Both the position numbers and the translations under genes were made by a program. Positions 25,880 through 34,904 of a stretch of 64,000 nucleotides of DNA are shown here, one piece after another. The notes beneath the pieces are model-generated. The model saw nothing but the letters and a program-made list of their open reading frames with translations. It did no database searches and was not told the DNA's origin. How positions within the stretch are numbered: the stretch's first letter is position 1; every line of letters begins with the position of its first letter. The DNA is taken from assembly GCA_900549225.1 (NCBI GenBank), contig URNP01000001.1, positions 1 through 64,000 on the forward strand, in the 5' to 3' direction. The DNA is from an uncultured Eubacteriales bacterium. GTDB taxonomy: Bacteria > Bacillota > Clostridia > Christensenellales > CAG-917.

Positions 25880-27547
25880 ATGTCCGTCAAAAAGGTTACA
25901 ATCGTGCTTATATGTTGCTTGCTCGTCGTACTTGCTACGGCGGTTTGCGCGCTGCTCGATTTGTATCCAGACGCGTCTTTGACTGCGTATGCCGAGGATA
26001 GACCCTCGTTTGTCATTGCAACGGCAGACGGCGAAGACTGGACTCTTTCTCAAAACGGCGAAAACGTGGACGGGGCAGAGTGCAGTGGACGATTCATCGT
26101 CGTAAACAATCCGAATTGCGTTGCAATGAAAATGTATCAATCCATTCAAAAATGCCTGCGCGAGTCGGGAGCGGACGTTCCTCCGACGGGGGATTTTACC
26201 GTTGCGGATTATTGCAATATCTCGTTCAGACTTCCCGATATTCATGCAACCGTTGCCGAAAATAAGGCAAAATATGCTTCGCAAGGCATACTTTTTGAAG
26301 CGTCGGTGTCCGAAGTTATTTCTGCGCCTACGTTCTCTTTCGAGTACAAAGCGAAGGACGGAGAATGGAAAAGCGCAGTCGCTCAAAAGGCGAGCAGCGT
26401 TGACGGATATTATTTCGGAAGCGGCATTGATTCGGGAGAGTATGAGGTTCGCCTCGTTGCAACCGAAGTGATCAGATACGAAGTCAACGACGATCAAGTG
26501 CCGTTTGAATATTCCTCAAAAAGATATTCGGAAACGTTTGATTGCACCGTTGAAAAAGCAGAGATACCCACGCCGAATTCCGTTCAAAAAGACGTAATAT
26601 ACGGTCAAAGCGTTGCGGATATCGCAAATTCCATAAGGTTGGCAGACTTGACAACACTCGATTTGCCGGGCAGATTCGTACCGTCAGAGTATCAGACGGA
26701 CACGGCTCTTACCGCTGTCGAAGATAAGGCGTCCGTATATCTCGGAGTGAACGATGACGGCCACGTCGTCTATTACGATTTCGTACCCGATAATCAGAAT
26801 TATTTGAATTTGACCAACGTGGCGGTCAACGTCAGCGTGAGTCCGCGCAGTTTGTATTTGCGCATACACCACGCGTTTTCGCTTGTCGGAGAGGATATAG
26901 TAGAGCCGACTTTCCAGGTTTTGACCGCTCTTGTGGGCGACGATACGGTCGAAAGTTTGGGCGCAAGTTTTGTATATCAAGTGGACAAAAACTCGCCGAG
27001 CATGTCCTATCGCACGTACGTCGAGTTCTCAAACCCGAATTATACGCCCGATTGCCATAGTTACGAAAATCAGTTTGCGGACTACGGCAGATACTTTGTT
27101 TATGCGACTCGCATAAGAGTGGTTGCAGACGACGGACAAGAGTTTTTCATTCTCATAGCCGAAGGAATCGCGGACGTCGATATAACAGCAACGAGAGTTG
27201 ACGTTGACGGCGTTTGGAATAGGAAAGTCGTGTGTGCGTACGAGTTCAAATTCGTTGACAAATACGGCGCCGACGTTATGCCCGAGGTCTTTACGGTGTC
27301 GTGGCAGAACGTGCCCGACGACGTCGGATTCGTTGCAGTGCAGGGAAGAGAAGACGTGTTTGACGTCGGAGCGGACGGCGTGACGTTGTCCAAGGAATAC
27401 AACGTGATTTGCTTCCTTGAAAAAGAAGTCAAGCCGAACGCGCTCACGCCTGCGAACATTGCGCTTATTGCGTGTTGCTCGGCTCTTGCGTGCGCTACGG
27501 TTGCGCTAGTAGTGGCGTGGAAAAAGCAAAGGAGGTATCTGGTATGA
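25880..27547 (+). CDS. Secreted membrane-anchored protein of unknown function (555 aa)
   Basis: N-terminal signal or membrane segment (VTIVLICCLLVVLATAVCALL) and a C-terminal helix (IALIACCSALACATVALVVAW) followed by KKQRRYLV, a type I layout with the bulk outside the cell. The 500-residue outer part looks like successive beta-sandwich modules: segments with YKAKDGEW, FVPDNQNYLNLTNVAVNVSVSPRSLYL and F.VSWQNVPDDV resemble MBG/Ig-like repeats of surface proteins. It overlaps the next gene by 4 bp (ATGA), and that one overlaps the CDF exporter, so the three are one operon. Confidence 0.7.
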   Translation: MSVKKVTIVLICCLLVVLATAVCALLDLYPDASLTAYAEDRPSFVIATADGEDWTLSQNGENVDGAECSGRFIVVNNPNCVAMKMYQSIQKCLRESGADVPPTGDFTVADYCNISFRLPDIHATVAENKAKYASQGILFEASVSEVISAPTFSFEYKAKDGEWKSAVAQKASSVDGYYFGSGIDSGEYEVRLVATEVIRYEVNDDQVPFEYSSKRYSETFDCTVEKAEIPTPNSVQKDVIYGQSVADIANSIRLADLTTLDLPGRFVPSEYQTDTALTAVEDKASVYLGVNDDGHVVYYDFVPDNQNYLNLTNVAVNVSVSPRSLYLRIHHAFSLVGEDIVEPTFQVLTALVGDDTVESLGASFVYQVDKNSPSMSYRTYVEFSNPNYTPDCHSYENQFADYGRYFVYATRIRVVADDGQEFFILIAEGIADVDITATRVDVDGVWNRKVVCAYEFKFVDKYGADVMPEVFTVSWQNVPDDVGFVAVQGREDVFDVGADGVTLSKEYNVICFLEKEVKPNALTPANIALIACCSALACATVALVVAWKKQRRYLV

Positions 27548-27849
27548 CGAATGTTCTTTGTGCGAACTTTGTGTTGTCCGACTTCCTTTTTGCGTTTTTG
27601 CTCGCACTGCTCGGCATTCTCGCAACCATAGTTTGCGTGCTGTCGCTTATGCTTGCAAGCAGGCATAAAGCGGATATGAAACGACTCGAAAGATACGTTT
27701 ACGTGAAAGAAACGTGGGTTAAACCCTCGGATTGTGCGAAAACGGAGAAAAACGAAACGAATAAAAACGCCACGAAAAACGACGGCAAAAAACCTCGTCA
27801 CGGCAAAAAGAACAAGCAAGCGAAGGCAGTCAAAGAGGCGAGCAAATGA
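27544..27849 (+). CDS. Small membrane protein with basic tail (101 aa)
   Basis: One hydrophobic helix (about residues 12-38), then a long Lys/Asn-rich cytoplasmic tail (TEKNETNKNATKNDGKKPRHGKKN). Not recognised. The start at 27544 overlaps the previous stop (ATGA) and has AAAGGAGG upstream; its own stop overlaps the ATG of the CDF gene. The tight coupling suggests a complex or shared regulation with its two neighbours. Confidence 0.65.
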   Translation: MTNVLCANFVLSDFLFAFLLALLGILATIVCVLSLMLASRHKADMKRLERYVYVKETWVKPSDCAKTEKNETNKNATKNDGKKPRHGKKNKQAKAVKEASK

Positions 27850-28760
27850 AAGAGCGCGTGAAAAAATCCATAATTATGATTGCCGTGGGAATTGCCGTAA
27901 ACGTTGCGCTTGCGGCAATCAAAATGTACGTCGGACTTGCGTCGAACAGCCTTTGCATTATGCTTGACGCAATGAACAGTTTTCTCGATACGCTCACGTG
28001 CATCGTCACGCTGATAGTGTTTATCGTCCTTCTCGCGCCGAAGAGCGAGAGCGCGCCTTACGGCTACGGCAGAGGCGAATATCTTGCAGGGTTTATCGTC
28101 GCGGTCGTATCCGTGGTTATGGGCGGCTTGTTCTTTATGCGTTCGATAAACCGTATGGCTATGCCGGAACCCGTGTATTACGGATGGCAAAGCATCGTGC
28201 TTATCAGCGTATGTTTGCCGATCAAACTCGGCATGGGGCTTGCATATTATTTTGCAAACAAAAAAATCAAATCGCAAGCGATCAGGGCGGTTATGCTCGA
28301 TAGCTTTCTCGATCTCGGAATCACCGCTACGAGCCTCGTCGCTTTTGCGGTGACGGCAAGAGTGGACTATGCGGTTGATGCTATCGTCGGAATCGTGATG
28401 AGCATCGTCATAATTGCCGTGGGAATCAAAATGGTGGTCGAGAACGTGCGAGCAATCGTCGTGGGTGACGGCGCAAAAGAAGAAATCGCCGCCATAGAGG
28501 ACGTTTGCAAGGTGCACGGCGTAGTGCTTGACAAAACCGCAATCCACGATTACGGCTACGGCGCGAAAGTAGGCAACGCGTATATAAGCGCAGACGACAG
28601 GGCGGACGTTGAAGAGATGCGCAAAAAAGTGCGCGAGAAAACGAATGCGGACATTACGTTTGTTCTTTCGCCAAAAGAGGAAAATGCCGGCTTGTCTGAT
28701 GAAAAAGTGCTCGAAAACGGCGAGAATGACCCGGCAAACGGCAAAGCGAACGAGAAATAG
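27846..28760 (+). CDS. Cation diffusion facilitator metal exporter (304 aa)
   Basis: CDF-family antiporter with about six membrane helices and a C-terminal cytoplasmic domain ending in a charged tail. The metal site differs from zinc-type members: TM2 reads Asn44-x3-Asp48 where zinc exporters have Asp-x3-Asp, and TM5 reads Asp152-x3-Asp156 where zinc exporters have His-x3-Asp. The all-oxygen site resembles Mn/Fe-exporting members, so Mn(II) export is my inference. Translationally coupled to the upstream small protein. Confidence 0.88.
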   Translation: MKERVKKSIIMIAVGIAVNVALAAIKMYVGLASNSLCIMLDAMNSFLDTLTCIVTLIVFIVLLAPKSESAPYGYGRGEYLAGFIVAVVSVVMGGLFFMRSINRMAMPEPVYYGWQSIVLISVCLPIKLGMGLAYYFANKKIKSQAIRAVMLDSFLDLGITATSLVAFAVTARVDYAVDAIVGIVMSIVIIAVGIKMVVENVRAIVVGDGAKEEIAAIEDVCKVHGVVLDKTAIHDYGYGAKVGNAYISADDRADVEEMRKKVREKTNADITFVLSPKEENAGLSDEKVLENGENDPANGKANEK

Positions 28761-28845
28761 CACTACGCGTAAGCATTACGCTATTGAAAATATCCGAAAA
28801 TGAGAATATAATAATATTTAATATAGCAGCAACAAGGAGGGATTT

Positions 28846-30336
28846 ATGAGCGACGCAATCAAAAACGTAGAAAACGAGAATGAAGAATCGCAACAAATCG
28901 TAGAGGATTCGCAAGAGAGCGAAAAGTCGGAGGGAATACTCAAAGACTTCGACGGTAAAAAGGCGAAGAAAAACAAAAAAGAGAAAAAGCCCCTTTCTCC
29001 CGAACAGAAGAAGAGAAAAACCGTCAAAGCGTTGATCATTACCGGCAGCGTCGTGCTTGCCTTGGTTATATTCTTCAGCGGTTGCGCGATTGCGTCTACC
29101 GTCAACACCAACGCGCACCTCTCGCTCGCATCCAACTTTGAAAAAGTGGAATACACCGAGCACGAACAACTTACGCCGACTTTTGACGATGAACTCGGAC
29201 ATTGGACGTTCACAAAAGACGCCGACAGAGATTTCAAAGTGTTGCAATTCACCGACGTGCATATCGGCGGCGGCTCTTTCTCGGGCACGAAGGACAATTG
29301 GGCAATGAGTGCAGTTGCGACGATGATTCGTCAATCTCAACCCGATCTCGTGGTCGTTACAGGCGATATCGCTTACCCCGTACCCTTCCAAGCAGGCACG
29401 TTCAACAACCTCAACGCAACTAGAATCTTCTCGAATATGATGGAAAATCTCGGCGTGTATTGGACGTTTGCGTTTGGCAACCACGACACCGAAATGTACA
29501 GCCTTTACTCCCGCGACGAAATCTGCGATTACTATGCGAACGCAGGTTTTAAATATTGCCTTTTTAGAGCAGGATTCTGCGACGAGAAGGACGTCATCAG
29601 CGATGATTCAAGAGGTTTTGGAAACGACGTTATCGTCGTGAAAAACCCGAAAACCCCCGACGGCTCTTTAAATCCGATAAATCAGGCAATCGTCACTTTC
29701 GACAGCCATAGCTATACCGACGGCGACTATTTCGGCATCGCTTGGAAGTACGACAATATCCATCAATGCCAGATCGATTGGTACGCAACCGAAATGGAAA
29801 GTCTCAAAGCCAAAAACAACGGCGTTGAGGTCAACAATCTCGTGTTCTTCCACATTCCTCTTCGCGAATATCGCGACGCATGGGCAAACGTCATCGAATC
29901 GGGCAAGTCAAAAGACGAATTGACCAAAGGTACGACAATTTCGTCCGAAAAGGGCACGACGGAGTTTATCTACGGAACGATGGGCGAATCGGACAAGAAG
30001 AAAAACGGCGTGCGCACATACGGCGTATTCTGCGGCAGCGGAACGGACAACCTTTTTGAAACGGGTCTTACCCACGGCATGCAAGGCGTCTTCTGCGGTC
30101 ACGACCACTACAACAACTTCTCCGTCAACTATACGCCGAACGGAGCGTCGCGTTCCATTCGCCTCACCTACGGCATGTCCATCGACTATCTCGCCTACGC
30201 CGGCATCTACAAAGAAAACTCTCAACGTGGCACGACCGTCATTTCAATCAAATCCGACGGCACCTTTGATTGCGCTGCTAAGAATTATTATGAGGACTTT
30301 GAGGGGGCAAACGATTACGTAGCCAACCACCAATAA
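28846..30336 (+). CDS. Membrane-anchored calcineurin-like metallophosphoesterase (496 aa)
   Basis: The N-terminus is a charged cytoplasmic segment of about 60 residues, then one helix (62-84) and an extracytoplasmic phosphoesterase domain. Metal motifs: Asp137-x-His139 (TDVHI), GDIAYP with Asp174, GNHDTE at 211-216, HIPL, and GHDHYNN. The family cleaves phosphomono- or diesters with a di-metal centre; the substrate is unknown. AAGGAGGG before the ATG. The stop codon sits in the left arm of repeat R11. Possibly in the same transcript as the CDF operon (85-bp gap). Confidence 0.85.
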   Translation: MSDAIKNVENENEESQQIVEDSQESEKSEGILKDFDGKKAKKNKKEKKPLSPEQKKRKTVKALIITGSVVLALVIFFSGCAIASTVNTNAHLSLASNFEKVEYTEHEQLTPTFDDELGHWTFTKDADRDFKVLQFTDVHIGGGSFSGTKDNWAMSAVATMIRQSQPDLVVVTGDIAYPVPFQAGTFNNLNATRIFSNMMENLGVYWTFAFGNHDTEMYSLYSRDEICDYYANAGFKYCLFRAGFCDEKDVISDDSRGFGNDVIVVKNPKTPDGSLNPINQAIVTFDSHSYTDGDYFGIAWKYDNIHQCQIDWYATEMESLKAKNNGVEVNNLVFFHIPLREYRDAWANVIESGKSKDELTKGTTISSEKGTTEFIYGTMGESDKKKNGVRTYGVFCGSGTDNLFETGLTHGMQGVFCGHDHYNNFSVNYTPNGASRSIRLTYGMSIDYLAYAGIYKENSQRGTTVISIKSDGTFDCAAKNYYEDFEGANDYVANHQ

Positions 30337-30456
30337 GCGCCCAAACAGCGAATAACCGCGTCAACGCCCCTCGCTTGTCAACTCATGTACGCATTGTACA
30401 TTAGGGTTGCCAAACGAGGGGTGTTTTCTTGTTCTTCATCTGTTTGGGGCGCTTAT
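30333..30456 (+). repeat. Palindromic element R11 (after the phosphoesterase)
   Basis: Outer arms ATAAGCGCCCAAACAG (30333-30348) and CTGTTTGGGGCGCTTAT (30440-30456) include the gene's TAA. The inner helix pairs AACGCCCCTCG..TTG with CAA.CGAGGGGTGTT. Core TCATGTACGCATTGTACATTAG; joints GCGAATAACCGCGTCA and CTTGTTCTTCAT. Confidence 0.88.
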
Positions 30457-30477
30457 TATAAAAATTTTTGTTTGTGC

Positions 30478-30580
30478 CTAACTTTGTCAGACCACGTTTG
30501 CTCACTTGTCACGTACACTCAAGTACGTCAGGCGAGTTCGTAAACGGGGTTCTTTCGCAATATGCATCGATTTGAGACGC
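30478..30580 (+). repeat. Palindromic element R12 (diverged)
   Basis: AACTTTGTCAG joint, inner helix ACCACGTTTG..CTC against GAG..CGTAAACGGGGT, core TCACGTACACTCAAGTACGTCAG. Outer arms poorly kept. Confidence 0.65.
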
Positions 30581-30605
30581 TTATCGCAAAATTTGTATAC
30601 TCTGC

Positions 30606-30692
30606 AAATAACCGTGTCAACTCATGTACGCATTGTACATTAGGGGTGCCAAACGAGGGGTGTTTTTCTTGTTCTTCATCTGTTTGGAGCGC
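30606..30692 (+). repeat. Palindromic element R13 (internal deletion)
   Basis: Same core and right half as R11 (right inner arm CCAAACGAGGGGTGTT, CTGTTTGG arm), but the left inner arm is deleted: GTGTCAACTCATGTACGC runs straight into the core. A deletion derivative of an R11-like copy. Confidence 0.75.
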
Positions 30693-30700
30693 TCATACGG

Positions 30701-30770
30701 TCGGCGCCTTGCGCCTCCGGTTCAGTCTGCGAAAGGGCAGATTTCGTATACAAGTAGGCATCGAATAAGT
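30701..30770. repeat. Second, shorter intergenic repeat (copy 1)
   Basis: CGCCTTGCG (30705-30713) then TTC.GTCTGCGAA and ..TTCGTAT; the same order of words is found at 57214-57255. No coding content. The stretch 30771-30890 holds nothing I can name. Confidence 0.4.
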
Positions 30771-30893
30771 TTTCGTTCGGATGTGGGGTGTAACCCTGCC
30801 CATAATAATTAATTAAAAGCGTGATATTTAGATGAAAAATAAGAAAGAGCTGGTTTATTGATCAAACTTAAATATGTTGTAAAAAAAGGAATT

Positions 30894-31022
30894 GTAATAC
30901 GGCATTATTGAGATGAAGAGCGCGAAAAAGCCCCTTAAACGGACAGCCTAGCGTATATATAATACGCGACTGTACGGACAAGGGGCTTTGACAATGCTAG
31001 TCGCTCAATGATGCCGTATTAC
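30894..31022 (-). repeat. Palindromic element R14 (after guaA)
   Basis: Read on the minus strand: arms of 19 nt, GTAATACGGCATCATTGAG (31004-31022) and its partner at 30894-30912, with a single mismatch. The arm includes the guaA TAA (31019-31021). The inner helix pairs AAAGCCCCTTGTCCGTAC with the GGACAG side..AAGGGGCTTT. The orientation follows guaA. Confidence 0.88.
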
Positions 31023-32542
31023 TCCCATTCGATGGTCGCCGGGGGCTTCCCCGTCACATCATAACACACTCTGCTGACACCGTGCACTTCGTTGACGATG
31101 CGAGAGGCAATCTTTGTGAGAAGATCGTAGGGCAGGCGAGTGTATTCTGCCGTCATAAAATCCGAAGTCGTCACCGCTCTCAAGACGACGACGTAGCCGT
31201 AATTGCGATAGTCGCCGATGACCCCGACGGATTTCGTATCCGTGATGACCGCAAAGTATTGATCCGATTTGACGTCGCTCGCGTCGAGTTCCTCGCGCAT
31301 AATGGCGTCCGCATCACGCAACAGGTCGAGTTTTTCTTTGGTGATTTCTCCGATCGTGCGGATTGCAAGGCCCGGACCGGGGAAAGGCTGGCGGTTGACG
31401 AGATAGTCGGGAAGCCCGAGTTTTTTGCCGATGATGCGCACCTCGTCTTTGAAGAGTCCGCGAAGGGGCTCGACAAGACCGATGAACGGCATATCTTTGG
31501 GAAGTCCGCCGACGTTGTGATGGCTCTTTATGTTTGCGGAATTGTTTGCGCCCGATTCGATGACGTCGGGGTAGATTGTGCCTTGTGCGAGGAAGTCGTA
31601 GCCTTTGTGCGCACTCGAAACTTCGGCAAACGTTTTGACAAACTCTTCGCCGATGATCTTTCTCTTGCGCTCGGGATCGGTTACGCCTGCGATTTTCGAG
31701 AGGAATTTTTCGCTTGCGTCAACGATTTCGAGTTTGAGGGGCAGGGGAGAGAACGCTTCTCTGATTTGTTCGGTCTCGTTTTTGCGCATAAAGCCGTGAT
31801 CGACGTATACGCACAGAAGTTGATCGGGGATCGCCTTGCTAATAAGTGCGGCAACGACAGAACTGTCTACGCCACCCGAAAGACCGAGAAGAACCTTTTT
31901 GTCGCCCACTTGCTCGCGAATGAGTTTGATTTGAGCGTCGATATAATCGTCGAGAGAGTAGTCGCGCTTTGCGCCGCAAACGTTGATAACGAAGTTTTCA
32001 AGCACCTTGTTGCCATTGACGGAACGCTCGACTTCGGGGTGAAACTGAACGCCGTAAAGGTGTTTATCCTCGTTTGCGATTGCTGCGCACGGACAGTCTG
32101 CCGTCGTTGCGACGACTTTGAAGCCTTCGGGAATTTCGGCAACGTAGTCGGTGTGGCTCATGAGCATTTTCTCTTGCTTACCGAGCCCGTCGAATATCGT
32201 GCAATCGCCGATGAAAACCTCGGTTTGGCCATACTCGCGCACAGTGCCTTGTTTGACGACTCCGCCGAAGAAATGCGCCATATATTGCATGCCGTAGCAT
32301 ATGCCCAAAATCGGCACGCCCAAGTCGAACACTGCTTTTGAGCAACGCGGTGAATCTTCAAGATACACACTGTTCGGTCCACCCGTGAAAATGATGCCGA
32401 TAGGGTTGATCTCCTTGAGTTTTTCTTCGCTGATAGAGGAAGGCTCTACGACGGAATACACGTTCATTCTGCGCACCGAGCGCGCGATGAGTTCCTTGTA
32501 TTGTCCTCCAAAATCAAGAACGAGAATGGTTTGGTTTTTCAT
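31019..32542 (-). CDS. guaA: GMP synthase, glutamine-hydrolysing (507 aa)
   Basis: Last step of GMP synthesis: XMP to GMP with glutamine nitrogen. Class I amidotransferase domain with Cys82 (ICYGMQ), His168 and Glu170 (QFHPEVE); ATP-pyrophosphatase domain with SGGVDSS at 222-228; dimerisation domain with FPGPGLAIR; C-terminus PPATIEWE as in all GuaA. The start MKNQTILVLDFGGQ at 32542 is set by AGGAG; the longer reading frame upstream is not protein-like. The end lies in repeat R14. Confidence 0.97.
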   Translation of the reverse strand: MKNQTILVLDFGGQYKELIARSVRRMNVYSVVEPSSISEEKLKEINPIGIIFTGGPNSVYLEDSPRCSKAVFDLGVPILGICYGMQYMAHFFGGVVKQGTVREYGQTEVFIGDCTIFDGLGKQEKMLMSHTDYVAEIPEGFKVVATTADCPCAAIANEDKHLYGVQFHPEVERSVNGNKVLENFVINVCGAKRDYSLDDYIDAQIKLIREQVGDKKVLLGLSGGVDSSVVAALISKAIPDQLLCVYVDHGFMRKNETEQIREAFSPLPLKLEIVDASEKFLSKIAGVTDPERKRKIIGEEFVKTFAEVSSAHKGYDFLAQGTIYPDVIESGANNSANIKSHHNVGGLPKDMPFIGLVEPLRGLFKDEVRIIGKKLGLPDYLVNRQPFPGPGLAIRTIGEITKEKLDLLRDADAIMREELDASDVKSDQYFAVITDTKSVGVIGDYRNYGYVVVLRAVTTSDFMTAEYTRLPYDLLTKIASRIVNEVHGVSRVCYDVTGKPPATIEWE

Positions 32543-32745
32543 ATGTTCTCCTAAAAAGGTTGATTCAACGTATATAAAGATTATACCCAAAAAACCGCCC
32601 AAAGCAAAGCGTATTGTCAAACATTGTTGCGAAAAACGAATAAACGCGTATTGCAAGGAGCAAATGCAATCTCGAATACAAAGAATTTGAAAAACAAACG
32701 TGGAAAGCAAGCAAGTACATGTTTGATACAATCGGCAGTTTATAT

Positions 32746-32776
32746 GAAAAAAAGAGTGTGATAAACGCTCTTTTTT
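32746..32776. terminator. Terminator between pyrG and guaA
   Basis: AAAAAAGAG(T)G pairs with CGCTCTTTTTT across a TGATAAA loop, with A- and T-runs on both sides. On the minus strand it ends pyrG transcription about 45 bp after the stop. Confidence 0.75.
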
Positions 32777-32819
32777 GTCGGTTGCACATTGTTTTGACGT
32801 ATATAACGAAGTAAGAATA

Positions 32820-34415
32820 TTATTTTTCGGTTGCCATTGCCGCTTTGACGAATGCGGCAAATATCGGGTTGGCGACTTCGGGACGAGATGTAAATTCGGG
32901 GTGGAATTGTACGCCCACGAAGAAGGGGTGATCGCTCACTTCAACGGTTTCGACGATACGACCGTCGGGGGATTTGCCGCTTATCACGAGGCCGCCTTTT
33001 TCAAACGCTTCGAGATAGTCCGAGTTGAACTCGTATCTGTGGCGGTGTCTTTCTTCGATGATGTCCTGATTTGCGTAGGCTTCTTTGATTTTCGTGCCGT
33101 CTTTGAGGGCGCAGGGGTATGCGCCGAGGCGCATCGTTCCGCCGATTCTCTTGCCCTTTTTGTCGGGAAGAATGTCGATGACGTGACTGCCGCTTTCGGA
33201 AAACTCGCCGCTCGTTGCGTCCTTGATGCCGAGTACGTCACGGGCGTATTCGATGACGGTGACTTGCATGCCGAGGCATATGCCGAGATAGGGGATTTTG
33301 TGTTCACGAGCATATTTGCACGCGCAAATCATTCCCTCGACGCCTCTTGTGCCGAAGCCGCCCGGGATGATGATTCCGTCCACGTCTTTGAGTTTGTCGG
33401 CAACGTTCTTGTCGGTGACGGTTTCGCTGTCCACCCACTTGAGATCGACGCCTGTTTTGTTCGCTCCGCCTGCGTGCTTGATTGCTTCGACGAGCGAAAT
33501 GTAGGAATCGCGCAAAGAAACGTATTTGCCTACTATTGCGATTCTCGTTTTTACGGATTTGATTTTGAGATCTGCGACTTTCTTTTTCCACTCTGTCAAA
33601 TCGCACTTGCCGTCGAGAGAGAGCGCTTTGCTTATTGCTTTGTACAGACCGTTACGATAGAGCATAGACGGTGCGTCGTAGAGGCATTTTACGGTGGTGC
33701 TCGGCACGACGGCTTGCTCGTCTATAGAGCAGAAAAGCGAAATCTTTTTGATTATCTCTTCAGGAGGATTCTTGTCCGAGCGCGTGACCACGACGTCGGG
33801 GAATATGCCGAAGCGTTGGAGTTCGCGCACGGAGTGTTGCACCGGTTTGGACTTGAATTCGTCCGAGCAAGACATATACAAGAGCAGACAGACGTGTACG
33901 AACGCACAATTCTCCCTGCCTACGTCGAGGCTGAATTGGCGCAAGGCTTCGAGATAGGGCTGGCTTTCGATATCTCCGACCGTGCCGCCGATCTCGGTGA
34001 TGAGCACGTCTGCGCCCGATTCCTTTGCGGTGTCGAGGATATGTTGCTTTATCTCGTTGGTGACGTGAGGCACGATTTGCACGGTTTTGCCTTCGTATTC
34101 GCCCGCTCTTTCTTTGTTGAGTACGTTCTGATAGACTTTGCCGCTCGTGAGGGTGGAACTCTTTGTGAGATTCTCGTTGATGAAACGCTCGTAGTGTCCG
34201 AGGTCGAGATCGGTTTCCGCTCCGTCGCAGGTGACGAACACCTCTCCGTGTTGGGTGGGATTGAGTGTGCCGGGGTCGATATTCATATACGGGTCGAACT
34301 TCTCGATATATACGCTGTAGCCCGCCGATTTCAAAAGTCTGCCGAGCGATGCTGCCACGATGCCTTTGCCGAGTCCGGATACGACTCCGCCCGTTACGAA
34401 AATGTACTTGCTCAT
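32820..34415 (-). CDS. pyrG: CTP synthase (531 aa)
   Basis: Makes CTP from UTP with glutamine. The N-terminal synthetase domain starts with KYIFVTGGVVSGLGKGI (P-loop), and the C-terminal glutamine amidotransferase has Cys380 (GICLGM), His505 and Glu507 (QFHPEF). SD GGAGG before the ATG. A terminator-like hairpin lies in its leader (34494-34550), about 80 nt upstream of the start, so expression is probably controlled by attenuation. Confidence 0.97.
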   Translation of the reverse strand: MSKYIFVTGGVVSGLGKGIVAASLGRLLKSAGYSVYIEKFDPYMNIDPGTLNPTQHGEVFVTCDGAETDLDLGHYERFINENLTKSSTLTSGKVYQNVLNKERAGEYEGKTVQIVPHVTNEIKQHILDTAKESGADVLITEIGGTVGDIESQPYLEALRQFSLDVGRENCAFVHVCLLLYMSCSDEFKSKPVQHSVRELQRFGIFPDVVVTRSDKNPPEEIIKKISLFCSIDEQAVVPSTTVKCLYDAPSMLYRNGLYKAISKALSLDGKCDLTEWKKKVADLKIKSVKTRIAIVGKYVSLRDSYISLVEAIKHAGGANKTGVDLKWVDSETVTDKNVADKLKDVDGIIIPGGFGTRGVEGMICACKYAREHKIPYLGICLGMQVTVIEYARDVLGIKDATSGEFSESGSHVIDILPDKKGKRIGGTMRLGAYPCALKDGTKIKEAYANQDIIEERHRHRYEFNSDYLEAFEKGGLVISGKSPDGRIVETVEVSDHPFFVGVQFHPEFTSRPEVANPIFAAFVKAAMATEK

Positions 34416-34493
34416 ATGTGCCTCCGATGGTTATTTTCTGCTGTGTTTTCGGTTTTTTCGTGCTTTTTGAAGCCTTTTTTGCCTCAAAAAAAC

Positions 34494-34550
34494 AAAAAAA
34501 AGGCGTTTTTTTTTAGCGACTTGAGTCTGCCAAAAAGAAAAACGCCTTTT
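34494..34550 (-). promoter_or_regulatory. Attenuator-like terminator in the pyrG leader
   Basis: On the minus strand AAAAGGCGTTTTT pairs with AAAAACGCCTTTT (arms 34538-34550 and 34498-34510) and runs into eight Ts. No gene on this strand ends here, so it can only act on the pyrG leader itself. Other hairpins upstream in the leader (GCAAAAA/TTTTTGC) could be part of an alternative structure. Confidence 0.55.
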
Positions 34551-34641
34551 CAGGTCCTTTTTATATGATTGCAAAAGCAATGATTTTTGCTGCAAAAAGC
34601 CGAGAGGTTTTTTGCGGTTTCTTTTTCAAAAAACAGTTGTT

Positions 34642-34669
34642 ATGATATCATATTCTGCTCGGTTGTCAA
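34642..34669 (-). promoter_or_regulatory. Promoter of pyrG with 12-bp palindrome
   Basis: Minus strand TTGACA (34664-34669), 16-bp spacer, TATCAT (34642-34647). The -10 lies in the perfect palindrome TATGATATCATA (34641-34652), which could be an operator. The leader would be about 220 nt. Confidence 0.6.
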
Positions 34670-34839
34670 TGATTTTTTCAAATGTTTTTCAAAAAAATTT
34701 TTCAATCCGTTCGCGCCTTTTTGCATGCTCGTTTCATATGCGCGTGCGCAAGGGCGCACTCGTGTGTATTTATTGATACACGCGTTGAACCGCTTTACAA
34801 AAAGCTACAAAATAATCTCCGATTGTTCCGATTGGGGTA

Positions 34840-34868
34840 TTGACACTCTGTTTTGAAAAAGGTATAAT
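34840..34868 (+). promoter_or_regulatory. Consensus promoter of the BMP lipoprotein gene
   Basis: TTGACA (34840-34845), 17-bp spacer, TATAAT (34863-34868), a perfect consensus. No purine riboswitch pattern is seen in the short leader. Confidence 0.92.
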
Positions 34869-34904
34869 TTGAGTATCCTAAAAAATCCATAAAGGAGAAA
34901 TTTT

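Noticed and set aside
31082..32341. A 419-codon open frame opposite guaA
   Set aside because: Shadow of guaA, no start site or domain.
32543..32760. Purine riboswitch before guaA
   Set aside because: The conserved junction words of the purine aptamer are not found on the minus strand; a TTGACA and a TATAAT occur but at an unusable distance of 29 bp.
32542..32860. N-terminal extension of GuaA by about 106 residues
   Set aside because: The extra residues are Phe/Cys-rich noise from AT-rich intergenic DNA, and a good SD precedes the internal ATG that matches the family start.
32775..34568. A 597-codon open frame opposite pyrG
   Set aside because: pyrG on the other strand is a full-length conserved enzyme; the opposite frame has no recognisable domain and starts in the terminator region.
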